This document shows positions 6,238-14,003 of a stretch of 14,818 nt of DNA, in pieces. Under the pieces are notes generated by a model. It was not told where the DNA came from and ran no database searches. It saw only the letters and a list, made by a program, of their open reading frames with translations. Source of the DNA: Actinomycetes bacterium (GTDB lineage: Bacteria; Actinomycetota; Acidimicrobiia; Acidimicrobiales; Bog-793); NCBI GenBank assembly GCA_021785095.1, contig JAJYGM010000023.1, positions 1 through 14,818 on the forward strand, in the 5' to 3' direction. A program made the translations under genes and the position numbers. Positions within the stretch are counted from its first letter, which is position 1. Every line of letters starts with the position of its first letter.

Positions 6238-8229
6238 ATGGCGAACTACCCCACCATTTCTGACGACGAGACGCGCGCGCCGCGCATTGCCTTGCTCGAT
6301 GACGACGCGGGACTGCCAGCCCGTCCGATTGTCCGCCCTCCGAGCCGGGCGAAGTCGATTGCTCGACAGAAGCTCGCCGAGACGCTCGCCGAGCGTTTCA
6401 CCCATGACGCTGCCTCCGCGGCATCGATCGCGCGAGCCGTCGTCAACCCGAGCCAGACCCGCCTCGCTCTCAGCTCACCCATCGATGAGCGGGTCCCGGG
6501 TGGGACGTTGCACATGGTCCACGTCGACGTCTGGCCGGTCGCCGTAACGCCGAGCCCGATCAATCCGCGGGCCGCTGGTGAGCGGACCTTCCCGTCGGGG
6601 ACGCCGACCGATCCCCGTCGTCGCGTCTTTCGTCGACCGCTCGTTGCGGCCGGGTCGGACGCTTCGGGCGTGCCGGTCCTGACGCTCCCGGTCGAGGACC
6701 CCGAGCATCTCGTCGAATCCCTACGCGTTGCGATGGAGGTGTTGTGGTCCACTGCTGACAAGCTTCGCGACGACCTCCCGCGCCAGGGTGTGATGCGACC
6801 CATCACGCTCACCGCCATGCGGATCACCCACGAAGACGGGACGCCCGACCTGACGATCGCGACGTCGCCCGATGGGTCGACCAGAACATCCATTGCCTGG
6901 CACTACTGGGGTCTCGACGGGGCTGGCGAGGTCTACCAGCCCGACGATCGCAAGCTCGGCCAGCGCATCAGCGCCGTCGAGGCGCTCGCCGAGAAGGACG
7001 TCATGCTCCTGTCAGAGGACGAGCAAGCGCTCCTTCGACTCGCCACGATCCCAGCACAAGTCGTCGTTGGCTACAGCCCGGACCCTGGCTCGACGGTGAC
7101 GTTCGCGCAGGCAGTCGACTCCTGGGTCGCCGCCATCCACGTCGATCCGCCCCGACCTTGGGGGACGTCTGCGGACCTAGACACGAAAGCGACTGCGATT
7201 CTCGCCGCGTTCATCGAGCAGGCCGGATGGAGCCCCGCCTACCTCGACTACCTCGCCGGGATGCTCTCGCCGGACCAGGCGAAGCAGGCCGGCTTCCGTC
7301 CGCATGCGGACGCCCGCGCGGTTGAGATCCTCGCAGTGCTGGGGGACGACGAGAACATGCGCATCCTGAACGACGGTCTCCGCCGGTTGATCGGAGGGGG
7401 CAAGCGCCCTCGGCGCCCCGACCGGCTAGAGCCCCTCGTCGAGCTGATGCTCCGCCCGATGCGCGGGAACGCGACGCCCACCGAGATCGGCGTGATGCGG
7501 ACGATCCTCGCGAACCTCCGCGACATGGCCGAGTGGAACAGGAAGGGCTGGCACCCGACCCAACTCGCCCTCGAAGATCTGTATGCCGCGGCGGTCGCCG
7601 AGCTTGAGAGCGCCTCCGCGGCGGAGCACGATGACGGCGAAGTAGCCGTGGGGCCGTTCGTGCTGGAGCTTGCGTACATGGCTGTGTTCTGGCTCGCCAG
7701 GCACGGCGGGCTCCGGCGCCAGACACACCGCGGCATCGGCGACGACCGTGAGCCGCAGCACCTCCTTCGCCAGATGATGACGTCGACCTACGGCCTCGAA
7801 GTCTTCCGCCGAGTGATCGAAGACGGCAGAGGCGGACGGGAACCTCTTGCGGTACGCCCCGATGGGTCGAACGCCAAGGACCCGACTGGCGCCCCGATTG
7901 CGGTCTCCACTGAGTGGCTGAAGGAGGCGTTCCCGCAGCAACAGCCAGCCGACCCAGGTCCCGATCGCCCAACCCTGAAGAGGGCGCTCGCGTTGGTGTC
8001 TGGGGCCATCGACACCCTCGCGACGGCGGTGGCGCGGATGACGGAGGTCGAGGGGACGTCCGGCGAGTCGGTCGCCTACACGCTCGGCATCGCACCGCAT
8101 CTCGTGGAGGAGGAGATGCTCCCAAAGCTGAACAAGGCCATCCGCGAGCTCGATTACTGCGCCAGGGTCTGGCAGCGCCGCCACGACGCGAACGCCCGTC
8201 GCGACGAGGACGAGGAGGTCGAGGCGTGA
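6238..8229 (+). CDS. 663-aa protein with possible ParB-like N-terminal domain
   Basis: Unrecognised protein, first gene of a three-gene operon. Residues about 90-230 show a pattern that recalls ParB/Srx-type domains. A VHVDVWPVAV...INPR segment comes first, then KLRDDLPRQGVMRPITL (compare 'lre.Sl...G.l.Pi.v') and finally ATSPDGSTRTSIAWH, in the place of the ParB 'dGerR' box. The remaining roughly 430 residues are mostly helical, with no motif I can name. They include acidic and Arg-rich stretches and a very charged end (NARRDEDEEVEA). There is no signal peptide or membrane segment. The start at 6238 is chosen for its AAGGAG site; the frame stays open upstream to about 6004. The TGA overlaps the GTG of the next gene. 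ParB-like folds can bind DNA and CTP or act as nucleases. Which applies here is unknown, and the ParB link is a weak inference. Confidence 0.6.
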   Translation: MANYPTISDDETRAPRIALLDDDAGLPARPIVRPPSRAKSIARQKLAETLAERFTHDAASAASIARAVVNPSQTRLALSSPIDERVPGGTLHMVHVDVWPVAVTPSPINPRAAGERTFPSGTPTDPRRRVFRRPLVAAGSDASGVPVLTLPVEDPEHLVESLRVAMEVLWSTADKLRDDLPRQGVMRPITLTAMRITHEDGTPDLTIATSPDGSTRTSIAWHYWGLDGAGEVYQPDDRKLGQRISAVEALAEKDVMLLSEDEQALLRLATIPAQVVVGYSPDPGSTVTFAQAVDSWVAAIHVDPPRPWGTSADLDTKATAILAAFIEQAGWSPAYLDYLAGMLSPDQAKQAGFRPHADARAVEILAVLGDDENMRILNDGLRRLIGGGKRPRRPDRLEPLVELMLRPMRGNATPTEIGVMRTILANLRDMAEWNRKGWHPTQLALEDLYAAAVAELESASAAEHDDGEVAVGPFVLELAYMAVFWLARHGGLRRQTHRGIGDDREPQHLLRQMMTSTYGLEVFRRVIEDGRGGREPLAVRPDGSNAKDPTGAPIAVSTEWLKEAFPQQQPADPGPDRPTLKRALALVSGAIDTLATAVARMTEVEGTSGESVAYTLGIAPHLVEEEMLPKLNKAIRELDYCARVWQRRHDANARRDEDEEVEA

Positions 8230-8642
8230 ACCGGGCCACTTACCGAGCTCTCGCTGCATATGCCGGATCGGCACTCGCTCAGCCATGTCCGTGGCCCGTC
8301 ACGGCGACGACGCCATTCCAGATGGAGGCGAACCCAGCGGTCTACCTAGCCGTCGATATCGACGATCGGTGCTGCTACGTAGGCTCCGTCGCTCGCCAGG
8401 GAGGGACCGGCCTCGCCGATCGCATCGCAGCACACCTCCGTCAGCCGCACAAGGCCAGGACGTGGCAGGAGGTGTGGGTACTTCCTCTCCTTCCTGGCAC
8501 GCCCCGCAGCGAGGTGCGTCGCATCGAAGGGGTTGTCGGCGCGCATCTCGGTCCGAAGGGATCTGTGCGCCTTCCGATTCTCGTCGCTCCGCGAGGTCGC
8601 TCAGCAAATCAGCTCCAGGCCCGGGCTGGGAGCGCGAAATGA
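8226..8642 (+). CDS. GIY-YIG-like nuclease
   Basis: 138-residue protein with the layout of a stand-alone GIY-YIG endonuclease domain. VYLAV (residues 39-43) and CYVGS (50-54) replace GIY and YIG. A conserved-type Arg lies in LADRIAAH (Arg66), and a Glu in VRRIEGVVGAHL (Glu101) sits in the helix expected to hold the metal-binding residue. Family members cut DNA by a one-metal mechanism in repair, restriction and mobile introns. The start is a GTG at 8226 that overlaps the preceding TGA (GTGA), and the stop overlaps the next ATG (ATGA), so all three genes are translationally coupled. The 30-residue N-terminal extension has no recognised feature. Fold assignment comes from the motif pattern only, so moderate confidence. 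It is the likeliest catalytic subunit of the operon. Confidence 0.68.
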   Translation: MNRATYRALAAYAGSALAQPCPWPVTATTPFQMEANPAVYLAVDIDDRCCYVGSVARQGGTGLADRIAAHLRQPHKARTWQEVWVLPLLPGTPRSEVRRIEGVVGAHLGPKGSVRLPILVAPRGRSANQLQARAGSAK

Positions 8643-10201
8643 GCGTCATCTACCGCACGGTATTCACCGACTCTCGTGCCGACCTCATTTCTGAAGGGCG
8701 ACGACTGTTCGAGGAGTGGCTGGTCCAGAAAGGCATCGAGGTCGACCTGCCCGACGCTGGGGCAAAGCCCGTCGCGGCAGACGGCGTCGGGGAGGTGAGC
8801 GTGCTCGGCGGTCGCGAAGCTGATCTTGAGGCGTTGCGCCTTCGACTCGACGAAGAGCGCGACGGGGACCGCTGGACCACCGTCCTCACGCTCATGACGA
8901 CCGCGGACGAATCTTGGGTGTGGATCGACCTCGAACGGGTGAGCGACGAAGCGTACGGACCACCTCCGCTCATCATCCCGCCGCGCCTCGTCCGGTCGTT
9001 CTTGGAGTCCTCCGACTGCCGCGCGGGGCCGACGAGGCTGACCGCACGGCATCGCGGCGTTGACGAAGGGGGTCTCGACGAGCTTGTCGAGGAACTTCTA
9101 GACCCTGTACGCACAATCCCTGTCCTGGTCGTCAGCAAGGATGACCAGGACCCTGGTGCCGTCGAAGACCGAGCGTTCGCGCTCGCCCGGACCGTCATCG
9201 GAGTCGCAAATGTCTGGAGTCTGCGGGGCTACGCGACGAGTGCTTTGTCGCGGCGACTGGGTGAGGGTCTGCACGTCTACGGCGGTGCTGTGCGCACGTA
9301 TCTGCCCGGTCTCGCGGTCCCTGATCGCTATCCGTCGCGTCATCGCTACGCGCGACGAGAGCTGTTCCTTCCCGACCCGCGCCGTGGCGCGCAGGTCATC
9401 GCGCGGGCGGTTGTGGGAATGGCGTCGGGTACGCGGCCACCCGTCGTCTATCGGGAACGAGTCTCGTCGCTCCAGGGCTTTGCCCGTCACGGCGACGATG
9501 CTGACAGTCTGCTCAACGATCTGCTTGCCGTGGAAGGCGAACGAGATCGCCTTCAGGAGAGCCTCGATCTGACGATGCTCGAGGCAGCCGAGGCCGAGTC
9601 TCGCGTGGACGATCTCGAGGCGCGCGTGCCATGGTTGGAGGGACAGTTGGCCGAGCACGGAGCGTACGTCGTCGGAGTTCCGACTCCCTTGACGAACGTT
9701 CCCGTGAGCGCCAAGAGCTGTCTGGAAGCACTCGAATTCGCGGATCAGCATCTCGATCGTCTCGTGGTCGGGGACACGCTGGAGACGGCTGAGGAGCTGG
9801 ACCAGCATCCGAAGGGCGAGACGTGGGGTCAGAAGGCGTGGCGCGCGCTCCGGGCACTCCAGCAGTACGCCGAAGCGAAGGCAGCCGGAGAGTTCGACGG
9901 GACCTTCATGCACTACTGCCGCACCGGGCTATCCGGTCGTTCGGTCATACCGTCCGAGTGGGTCGCGATGAATGAGAGTGAGACCACCAACAACAATTCG
10001 CGCTTTCGCTCGGTTCGGACCTTTCCGGTTCCGTCTGACGTTCTGACCGCGGGAGAGGCGTACATGGCCGAGCACATCAGACTGGAAAAGGGTTCCGACC
10101 CGGCGCCACGAATGCACTACTGGGATGACACGGGTGGCTCAACTGGTCGCATCTACGTTGGCTATTTAGGTCGACACCTTCCAAGTGCGCAGACAAACTA
10201 A
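8639..10201 (+). CDS. 520-aa coiled-coil protein of unknown function
   Basis: Third gene of the operon, starting at ATG 8639 inside ATGAG, overlapping the nuclease stop. I do not recognise a named family. The first half (residues about 1-290) includes IPVLVVS (160-166), an ARTVIGVANVWSL stretch and VYGGAVRTYLPG (213-224). I recall this pattern from uncharacterised actinobacterial proteins, possibly defence-linked. A clear coiled coil follows (about 295-345: LLAVEGERDRLQESLDL and ESRVDDLEARV). The last 170 residues form a separate domain ending in MHYWDDTGGSTGRIYVGYLG, then RHLPSAQTN. There are no membrane segments or signal peptide. The length and modular build suit a sensor or scaffold for the nuclease. 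TAA at 10199-10201; repeat R1 starts 34 bp later. Confidence 0.7.
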   Translation: MSVIYRTVFTDSRADLISEGRRLFEEWLVQKGIEVDLPDAGAKPVAADGVGEVSVLGGREADLEALRLRLDEERDGDRWTTVLTLMTTADESWVWIDLERVSDEAYGPPPLIIPPRLVRSFLESSDCRAGPTRLTARHRGVDEGGLDELVEELLDPVRTIPVLVVSKDDQDPGAVEDRAFALARTVIGVANVWSLRGYATSALSRRLGEGLHVYGGAVRTYLPGLAVPDRYPSRHRYARRELFLPDPRRGAQVIARAVVGMASGTRPPVVYRERVSSLQGFARHGDDADSLLNDLLAVEGERDRLQESLDLTMLEAAEAESRVDDLEARVPWLEGQLAEHGAYVVGVPTPLTNVPVSAKSCLEALEFADQHLDRLVVGDTLETAEELDQHPKGETWGQKAWRALRALQQYAEAKAAGEFDGTFMHYCRTGLSGRSVIPSEWVAMNESETTNNNSRFRSVRTFPVPSDVLTAGEAYMAEHIRLEKGSDPAPRMHYWDDTGGSTGRIYVGYLGRHLPSAQTN

Positions 10202-10234
10202 AGCGATATCCGATGTCGTAAGCGCGCGATACGT

Positions 10235-10423
10235 CGGAGGACTGGACCACCTCCTGCCGTTGAACCGATCCAGTGCTGGGACAGCAAAGTTGCAGCTCAC
10301 GCCCTATTTTGTTGTTTGGATCCCAACTTTGGGGGGACTGAATTAGCCACGTTCACGCGCGAACTGAACCTGCGACAGCGAGCCGTCCATGGTTCATCGC
10401 CGAAGCTTGCGGCCAGTTCGCCG
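10235..10423 (+). repeat. Repeat R1 (diverged direct copy of R2)
   Basis: Non-coding region after the three-gene operon. Bases 10235-10295 align without gaps to 13827-13887 with 49 of 61 identities, starting CGGAGGACTGGACC and including CAGTGCTGGGACA. A second block, GCGAACTGAACCTGCGAC (10359-10376), matches 13949-13966 at 16 of 18 positions at nearly the same offset (124 versus 122 bp). A third, CCAGTTCGCCG (10413-10423), matches 13979-13989. The middle diverges but contains an 8-bp inverted repeat (CAAAGTTG 10285-10292, CAACTTTG 10324-10331). The head can fold as GGAGG/CCTCC. It could be a recombination junction, a structured 3' UTR or a small RNA. No intrinsic terminator is clear. Confidence 0.75.
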
Positions 10424-10461
10424 GTGGTGGCGATGGGACGAACGTGGTCGACTGATACACC

Positions 10462-10477
10462 ACAACGATAATGTTGT
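10462..10477 (+). promoter_or_regulatory. Putative -10 box and operator palindrome
   Basis: ACAAC-GATAAT-GTTGT is an inverted repeat with a good -10 hexamer (GATAAT, 10467-10472) in its centre. The ATG at 10482 is 10 bp downstream and has no ribosome binding site, the arrangement of a leaderless actinobacterial transcript. An Xre-type regulator is the second gene of this operon, so autorepression by binding this palindrome is a plausible inference. The -35 region is weak (TGGTCG at 10445-10450). Confidence 0.45.
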
Positions 10478-10481
10478 TGCT

Positions 10482-10919
10482 ATGCTGCCAGCATTCGATC
10501 CCCTCACCGGCCGACTCCCGGATGGTGTGTACGAGGTCGAGTAGCAGGAAGTGGTGGAGCGCTTTGGCTGGAATGTTCGTCGGCGGCGTCTCCTCGACGG
10601 GCTGGCGGAGGCCATCGAAATCTTGGCGGCGGCCGGCTGTCGGAGGGTGTGGCTCAACGGCAGTTTCGTGACTGCGAAAGATGAGCCTGGTGACTTCGAC
10701 GCCTGCTGGGATCCCGACGGCGTCGACCTTGACGCACTGGACCCCGTCCTGCTCGATCTCTCGCATGGCAGGTCCGCACAGAAGGAGCGGTTCGGCGGGG
10801 TGCTATTCCCCAACGTGACGGAGGCGGGTTCGGGACTGGTGTTTGCAGAGTTCTTCCGCAATGAACGAGACACCGGCCGGAAGGGGATCGTCGTGCTGAG
10901 GATCGGAGGACGAGGATGA
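10482..10919 (+). pseudogene. DUF6932-like minimal nucleotidyltransferase, with in-frame TAG
   Basis: Minimal nucleotidyltransferase-fold protein. The signature GS-x9-D-x-D is complete in WLNGSF ... PGDFDACWD. The stretch downstream of an in-frame GTG at 10551 is open (122 aa). Upstream, in the same frame, ATG 10482 begins MLPAFDPLTGRLPDGVYEVE, which looks like the conserved N-terminus of this family, but TAG at 10542-10544 then interrupts it before QEVVERFGW. A Trp codon (TGG) would fit the family there, so a nonsense mutation is the simplest reading. Translation may restart at GTG 10551, where only a weak AGGAA precedes it, losing 23 residues but keeping all catalytic residues. It overlaps the Xre gene by ATGA. 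Such NTases act as toxins or modifying partners in several toxin-antitoxin types. Product activity is unknown. Confidence 0.68.
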
Positions 10920-11347
10920 TCACGAACGAAGTGCAGTACCGGGCGACGAGGGCTCATCTGGCGAAATTCGAAGAGGCGGCCCTCAATCTCGTGGCGAGAC
11001 AAGATCGATCGAAGCTGACGCAGTTGGAGATCGATGCCGTCCGCGCACAGGCCGACGACCTACGCACCGAGATCCAAGAGTACGAACTGCTGCGTTCGGG
11101 AGGGGTCTCGAGCTTCGCCGCGAACTCGCTCGAAGATCTGGCGGTGCTGCTGGTCAAGGCGCGCATCGCCCGCGGTTGGACGCAACGGCAGCTAGCGGAC
11201 GCCCTGGGCATTGCAGAGCAGCAGGTGCAACGTTATGAGTCAACCGGATACCGCGCTGCCAGCTTGGCTCGGATCTGTGATGTTGCAGCTGCCCTCGGTG
11301 TCACGGTGACCGAGAAGGCGGTTCTCGGGAGTCCCGATGCGGCCTGA
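10916..11347 (+). CDS. Xre-type helix-turn-helix regulator (antitoxin-like)
   Basis: 143-residue protein. Residues about 1-60 are a charged helical segment resembling a dimerisation coiled coil (YRATRAHLAKFEEAALNL, LRTEIQEYELL). Residues about 80-130 are a classical Xre/Cro HTH: ARIARGWTQRQLADALGI, then EQQVQRYES. The ATG at 10916 overlaps the TGA of the nucleotidyltransferase gene, so the pair is co-translated at matched levels, the usual layout of toxin-antitoxin modules. It probably represses its own promoter, perhaps at the palindrome at 10462-10477. The downstream primase-helicase starts 47 bp after its stop, so it may control that gene too. HTH assignment is secure; the antitoxin role is inferred. 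Confidence 0.82.
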   Translation: MITNEVQYRATRAHLAKFEEAALNLVARQDRSKLTQLEIDAVRAQADDLRTEIQEYELLRSGGVSSFAANSLEDLAVLLVKARIARGWTQRQLADALGIAEQQVQRYESTGYRAASLARICDVAAALGVTVTEKAVLGSPDAA

Positions 11348-11394
11348 CATAGCGCAACGAGCGGCGGATAGCGAGTGGTGAGAAGGGGCTGACC

Positions 11395-13761
11395 TTGGCC
11401 CTATCGGGTTCTGCGCGAACTCTGCAAGATGCAGAACTGCGCGAACTGCGACGCGAGCTTGAACGGCTCCAAAACGAGAACGGGCGCCTGGCGCGACTCG
11501 TCGGTCTCGTCGGTCCGCGTCCATTGCCCGACGAGGCGCCTCGATCTCCGCTTTTCGGCGGGTTACCTGGAGCAGTCGACCACTCCTCTTCGCCAGCGGA
11601 CAAGGTCACGTTCTTCCGCCACCTTTTCGCCGGGCGCGAGGACGTCCACGCGCTTCGGTGGGAGAACGATCGCACGGGTCGTGCCGGATGGATGCCGGCG
11701 GTCGAAGGCGGCTTCCGACGTGGACAGACGAATAGGACATATCTTCCGCTGACTGACGAGGTCATCACGGCCCATCTCGCCGGCGCGATCCACGCCGGTC
11801 TCTACCCCTTGATGGACGGTGACACGTGCCACCTGCTCGCCTGCGACTTCGACGGACAACTGGCGCTCCTCGATGCCCTCGCGTACACCAAAGCCGCACG
11901 CGCCTTCGACGTCCCGACGGCACTCGAGGTCTCCCGCTCTGGTGTGGGGGTCCACGTCTGGACCTTCTTCACCGACGCCGTCGCGGCGACGAGTGCTCGG
12001 CGAGTCGGTGCGGGCCTGCTTCGTGAGGCGATCGCGATCCGCGGCGAGCTCGACTTGGACAGCTACGACCGGTTCTTCCCCGCTCAGGATTACCTGCCCA
12101 CCTCGGGGTCGGTCGGCAACCTGATCGCGCTGCCGATGCAGGGCGCGTGCCGAAAGCGGGGAACGACCGTCTTCCTCGACTTGGCGACGCTGGAGCCTCA
12201 CCAAGATCAGTTCGGCTACTTGTCCCATGTGGAGCGTCTCACGCCGAAGCAAGTGGCTGCACGCGCCGAAGCCATGCGGCCACTGGCTGTCGGACCAGCG
12301 GTCCGCCACCTCCATGCCAGTGGCGCGACCCGGATGCATCCGCCCGCGCCGGCCGTGATCCGTGCTCACCTCGGTGCCGGGGTTTCACTCGAACGCGCCG
12401 GGTTGCCGCCGGCACTGCTCGGTTCGCTCAAGCACGCGGCGTCGCTGCACAACCCCGAGTTCTACAAGCGCGAGAAGCGGCGACTCTCCACCTACGGCGT
12501 CCCGCGGTTCGTCCGCTGCTACCACGAGGACCTGGACTGGCTGCACCTCCCGCGTGGCCTGCTGGAGGTCGTCCAGGATCTGGTGACACAGGCGGGCAGC
12601 CGACTCGAAATCGCTGACGACCGGCCGGAACCGCCCCACCACGAGTTCTCGTTCAACGCGCAGCTCCTCCCGACCCAGGAGCGCGCGTTGGATGCCATCG
12701 CCGAGCACGAGCTGGGCGTGCTGGAGGCCCCGCCTGGTACGGGGAAAACGGTCGTCGCCTGCGGACTGACCGCAAGAACTGGCTTGCCGACGTTGATCCT
12801 GGTCGACCGGACCGCATTGCTCGATCAGTGGCGAGGCCAGGTCGAGGCACTCCTCGGCGTGAAGCCGGGTCAGCTCGGCGGAGGGCGGCAACGAAGGACC
12901 GGCGTGGTCGACCTCGCGAGCCTGCAGACGCTCGCCCGCCGGGAGGACGTCGCAGAGGAACTCACTGGCTATGGGTTGGTCATCGCCGACGAGTGCCACC
13001 ACCTCCCGGCGGCGACGTTGGAGCGGGCCGTTCGTCAACTGTCGTCTCGGCGCTGGCTCGGCCTGACGGCTACGCCGTATCGGAGCGACGGTCTTGACCA
13101 GATGATCCTCATGCAGTGCGGTCCGGTGCGCCATCGGATGCGCGCCGAGACGACGGACGAGCCATCAGGCGCAACAACGACGCGCAACGTCCTGGCGCAT
13201 CGGACGGCCTTTCACTACGACGCCGACGTCGACACCAGCACTCTGGGTGCGATCCAGAAGATCTACGACGCACTCGTTCACGACGAACAGCGCAACACCG
13301 CGATCGTCGGCGACGTCGAGGACGCGCTTCGCCGCGGTCGTCACTGTCTCGTCCTGACCAGCCGGACTGCGCACCTGGAGATCCTCGCCGCTGCACTGCG
13401 TGATGCTGGCCACGCACCGATCGCGCTGCACGGCAAGTTGGGCGCCAAGGCGAGGCGCGCTGCCGTCGACTCCCTGAAGGTCACCGACGATGGACCGCCG
13501 CTCCTCGCCATTGCGACCGGCTCCTACATCGGCGAAGGGTTCGACTGTCCCGCGCTCGACACCGTCTTCCTCGTCTTCCCGACGAAGTTCAAAGGACGGG
13601 TCGTCCAGTACGTCGGCCGAGTGCTGCGTCCCTATCCGAGCAAGACCAGCATCGAAGTCCACGACTACGTCGACGCCAGCGTGCCAGTCCTCGCTTATAC
13701 CCACACGGAACGATGCGTTGGCTACGCGAGTCTGGGCTTTCCGTCACCGATCGAGCTGTAG
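11395..13761 (+). CDS. TOTE-type primase-helicase fusion
   Basis: 788-residue fusion. After a short coiled coil (ELRRELERLQNENGRL), residues about 70-290 form an archaeo-eukaryotic primase-like domain with DFD (151-153) and SRSGVGVHVW (180-189), the expected metal- and nucleotide-binding motifs. A linker of about 130 residues follows (SLKHAASLHNPEFYKREKRR). A superfamily 2 helicase comes next: APPGTGKT (445-452), DECHH (532-536), TATP (558-561), and QYVGRVLRP near 740. This order matches proteins of the TOTE conflict systems, predicted to defend against invading nucleic acids. Start: TTG 11395, the only start candidate after the in-frame stop at 11350, preceded by a purine-rich AAGGGG. It ends at TAG 13761 and R2 follows. 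Domain assignment is strong; defence function is by family analogy. Confidence 0.85.
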   Translation: MALSGSARTLQDAELRELRRELERLQNENGRLARLVGLVGPRPLPDEAPRSPLFGGLPGAVDHSSSPADKVTFFRHLFAGREDVHALRWENDRTGRAGWMPAVEGGFRRGQTNRTYLPLTDEVITAHLAGAIHAGLYPLMDGDTCHLLACDFDGQLALLDALAYTKAARAFDVPTALEVSRSGVGVHVWTFFTDAVAATSARRVGAGLLREAIAIRGELDLDSYDRFFPAQDYLPTSGSVGNLIALPMQGACRKRGTTVFLDLATLEPHQDQFGYLSHVERLTPKQVAARAEAMRPLAVGPAVRHLHASGATRMHPPAPAVIRAHLGAGVSLERAGLPPALLGSLKHAASLHNPEFYKREKRRLSTYGVPRFVRCYHEDLDWLHLPRGLLEVVQDLVTQAGSRLEIADDRPEPPHHEFSFNAQLLPTQERALDAIAEHELGVLEAPPGTGKTVVACGLTARTGLPTLILVDRTALLDQWRGQVEALLGVKPGQLGGGRQRRTGVVDLASLQTLARREDVAEELTGYGLVIADECHHLPAATLERAVRQLSSRRWLGLTATPYRSDGLDQMILMQCGPVRHRMRAETTDEPSGATTTRNVLAHRTAFHYDADVDTSTLGAIQKIYDALVHDEQRNTAIVGDVEDALRRGRHCLVLTSRTAHLEILAAALRDAGHAPIALHGKLGAKARRAAVDSLKVTDDGPPLLAIATGSYIGEGFDCPALDTVFLVFPTKFKGRVVQYVGRVLRPYPSKTSIEVHDYVDASVPVLAYTHTERCVGYASLGFPSPIEL

Positions 13762-13826
13762 GCCGAGACGATCATGGCTGGGCGGCGGCACCGAGGGTCA
13801 GTCGTGCGCCGAGGTGCGCCGTTCGA

Positions 13827-13989
13827 CGGAGGACTGGACCTGCTCCCGCCCTCGAACCGTTGCAGTGCTGGGACAAGAAATCCGCAGTTCAATCAGTATT
13901 TTTTGCGACGAGCGAGATCGCTTCCAGAACTGAACCACGGAATCGCTGGCGAATCGAACCTGCGACGGGCGTTGTCCCCCAGTTCGCCG
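13827..13989 (+). repeat. Repeat R2 (diverged direct copy of R1)
   Basis: Non-coding region between the primase-helicase stop and the JetD-like stop. It shares with R1 the 61-bp head (49 of 61), the T-arm-like GCGAATCGAACCTGCGAC (13949-13966) and CCAGTTCGCCG (13979-13989). In place of R1's hairpin it has CAGTTC/GAACTG (13885-13890 and 13927-13932), so a central stem is kept although its sequence is not. A run of six T's at about 13899-13904 might aid termination. The rest of 13762-14003 holds nothing else I can identify. Confidence 0.75.
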
Positions 13990-14003
13990 TCCGTCGCCGC
14001 GCC

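Noticed and set aside
7211..8286. Long minus-strand frames opposite the first operon gene
   Set aside because: Translations are Arg/Pro/Ser-rich with no motifs; the plus-strand gene explains the codon bias.
10285..10331. Integron attC site or CRISPR repeat in R1
   Set aside because: There are only two diverged copies, 3.6 kb apart, with no attC core pair and no integron integrase or cas gene; the pattern does not match either.
10353..11002. Minus-strand frames opposite the NTase gene
   Set aside because: They are antisense to the GS-x9-DxD coding region and lack ribosome sites or motifs.
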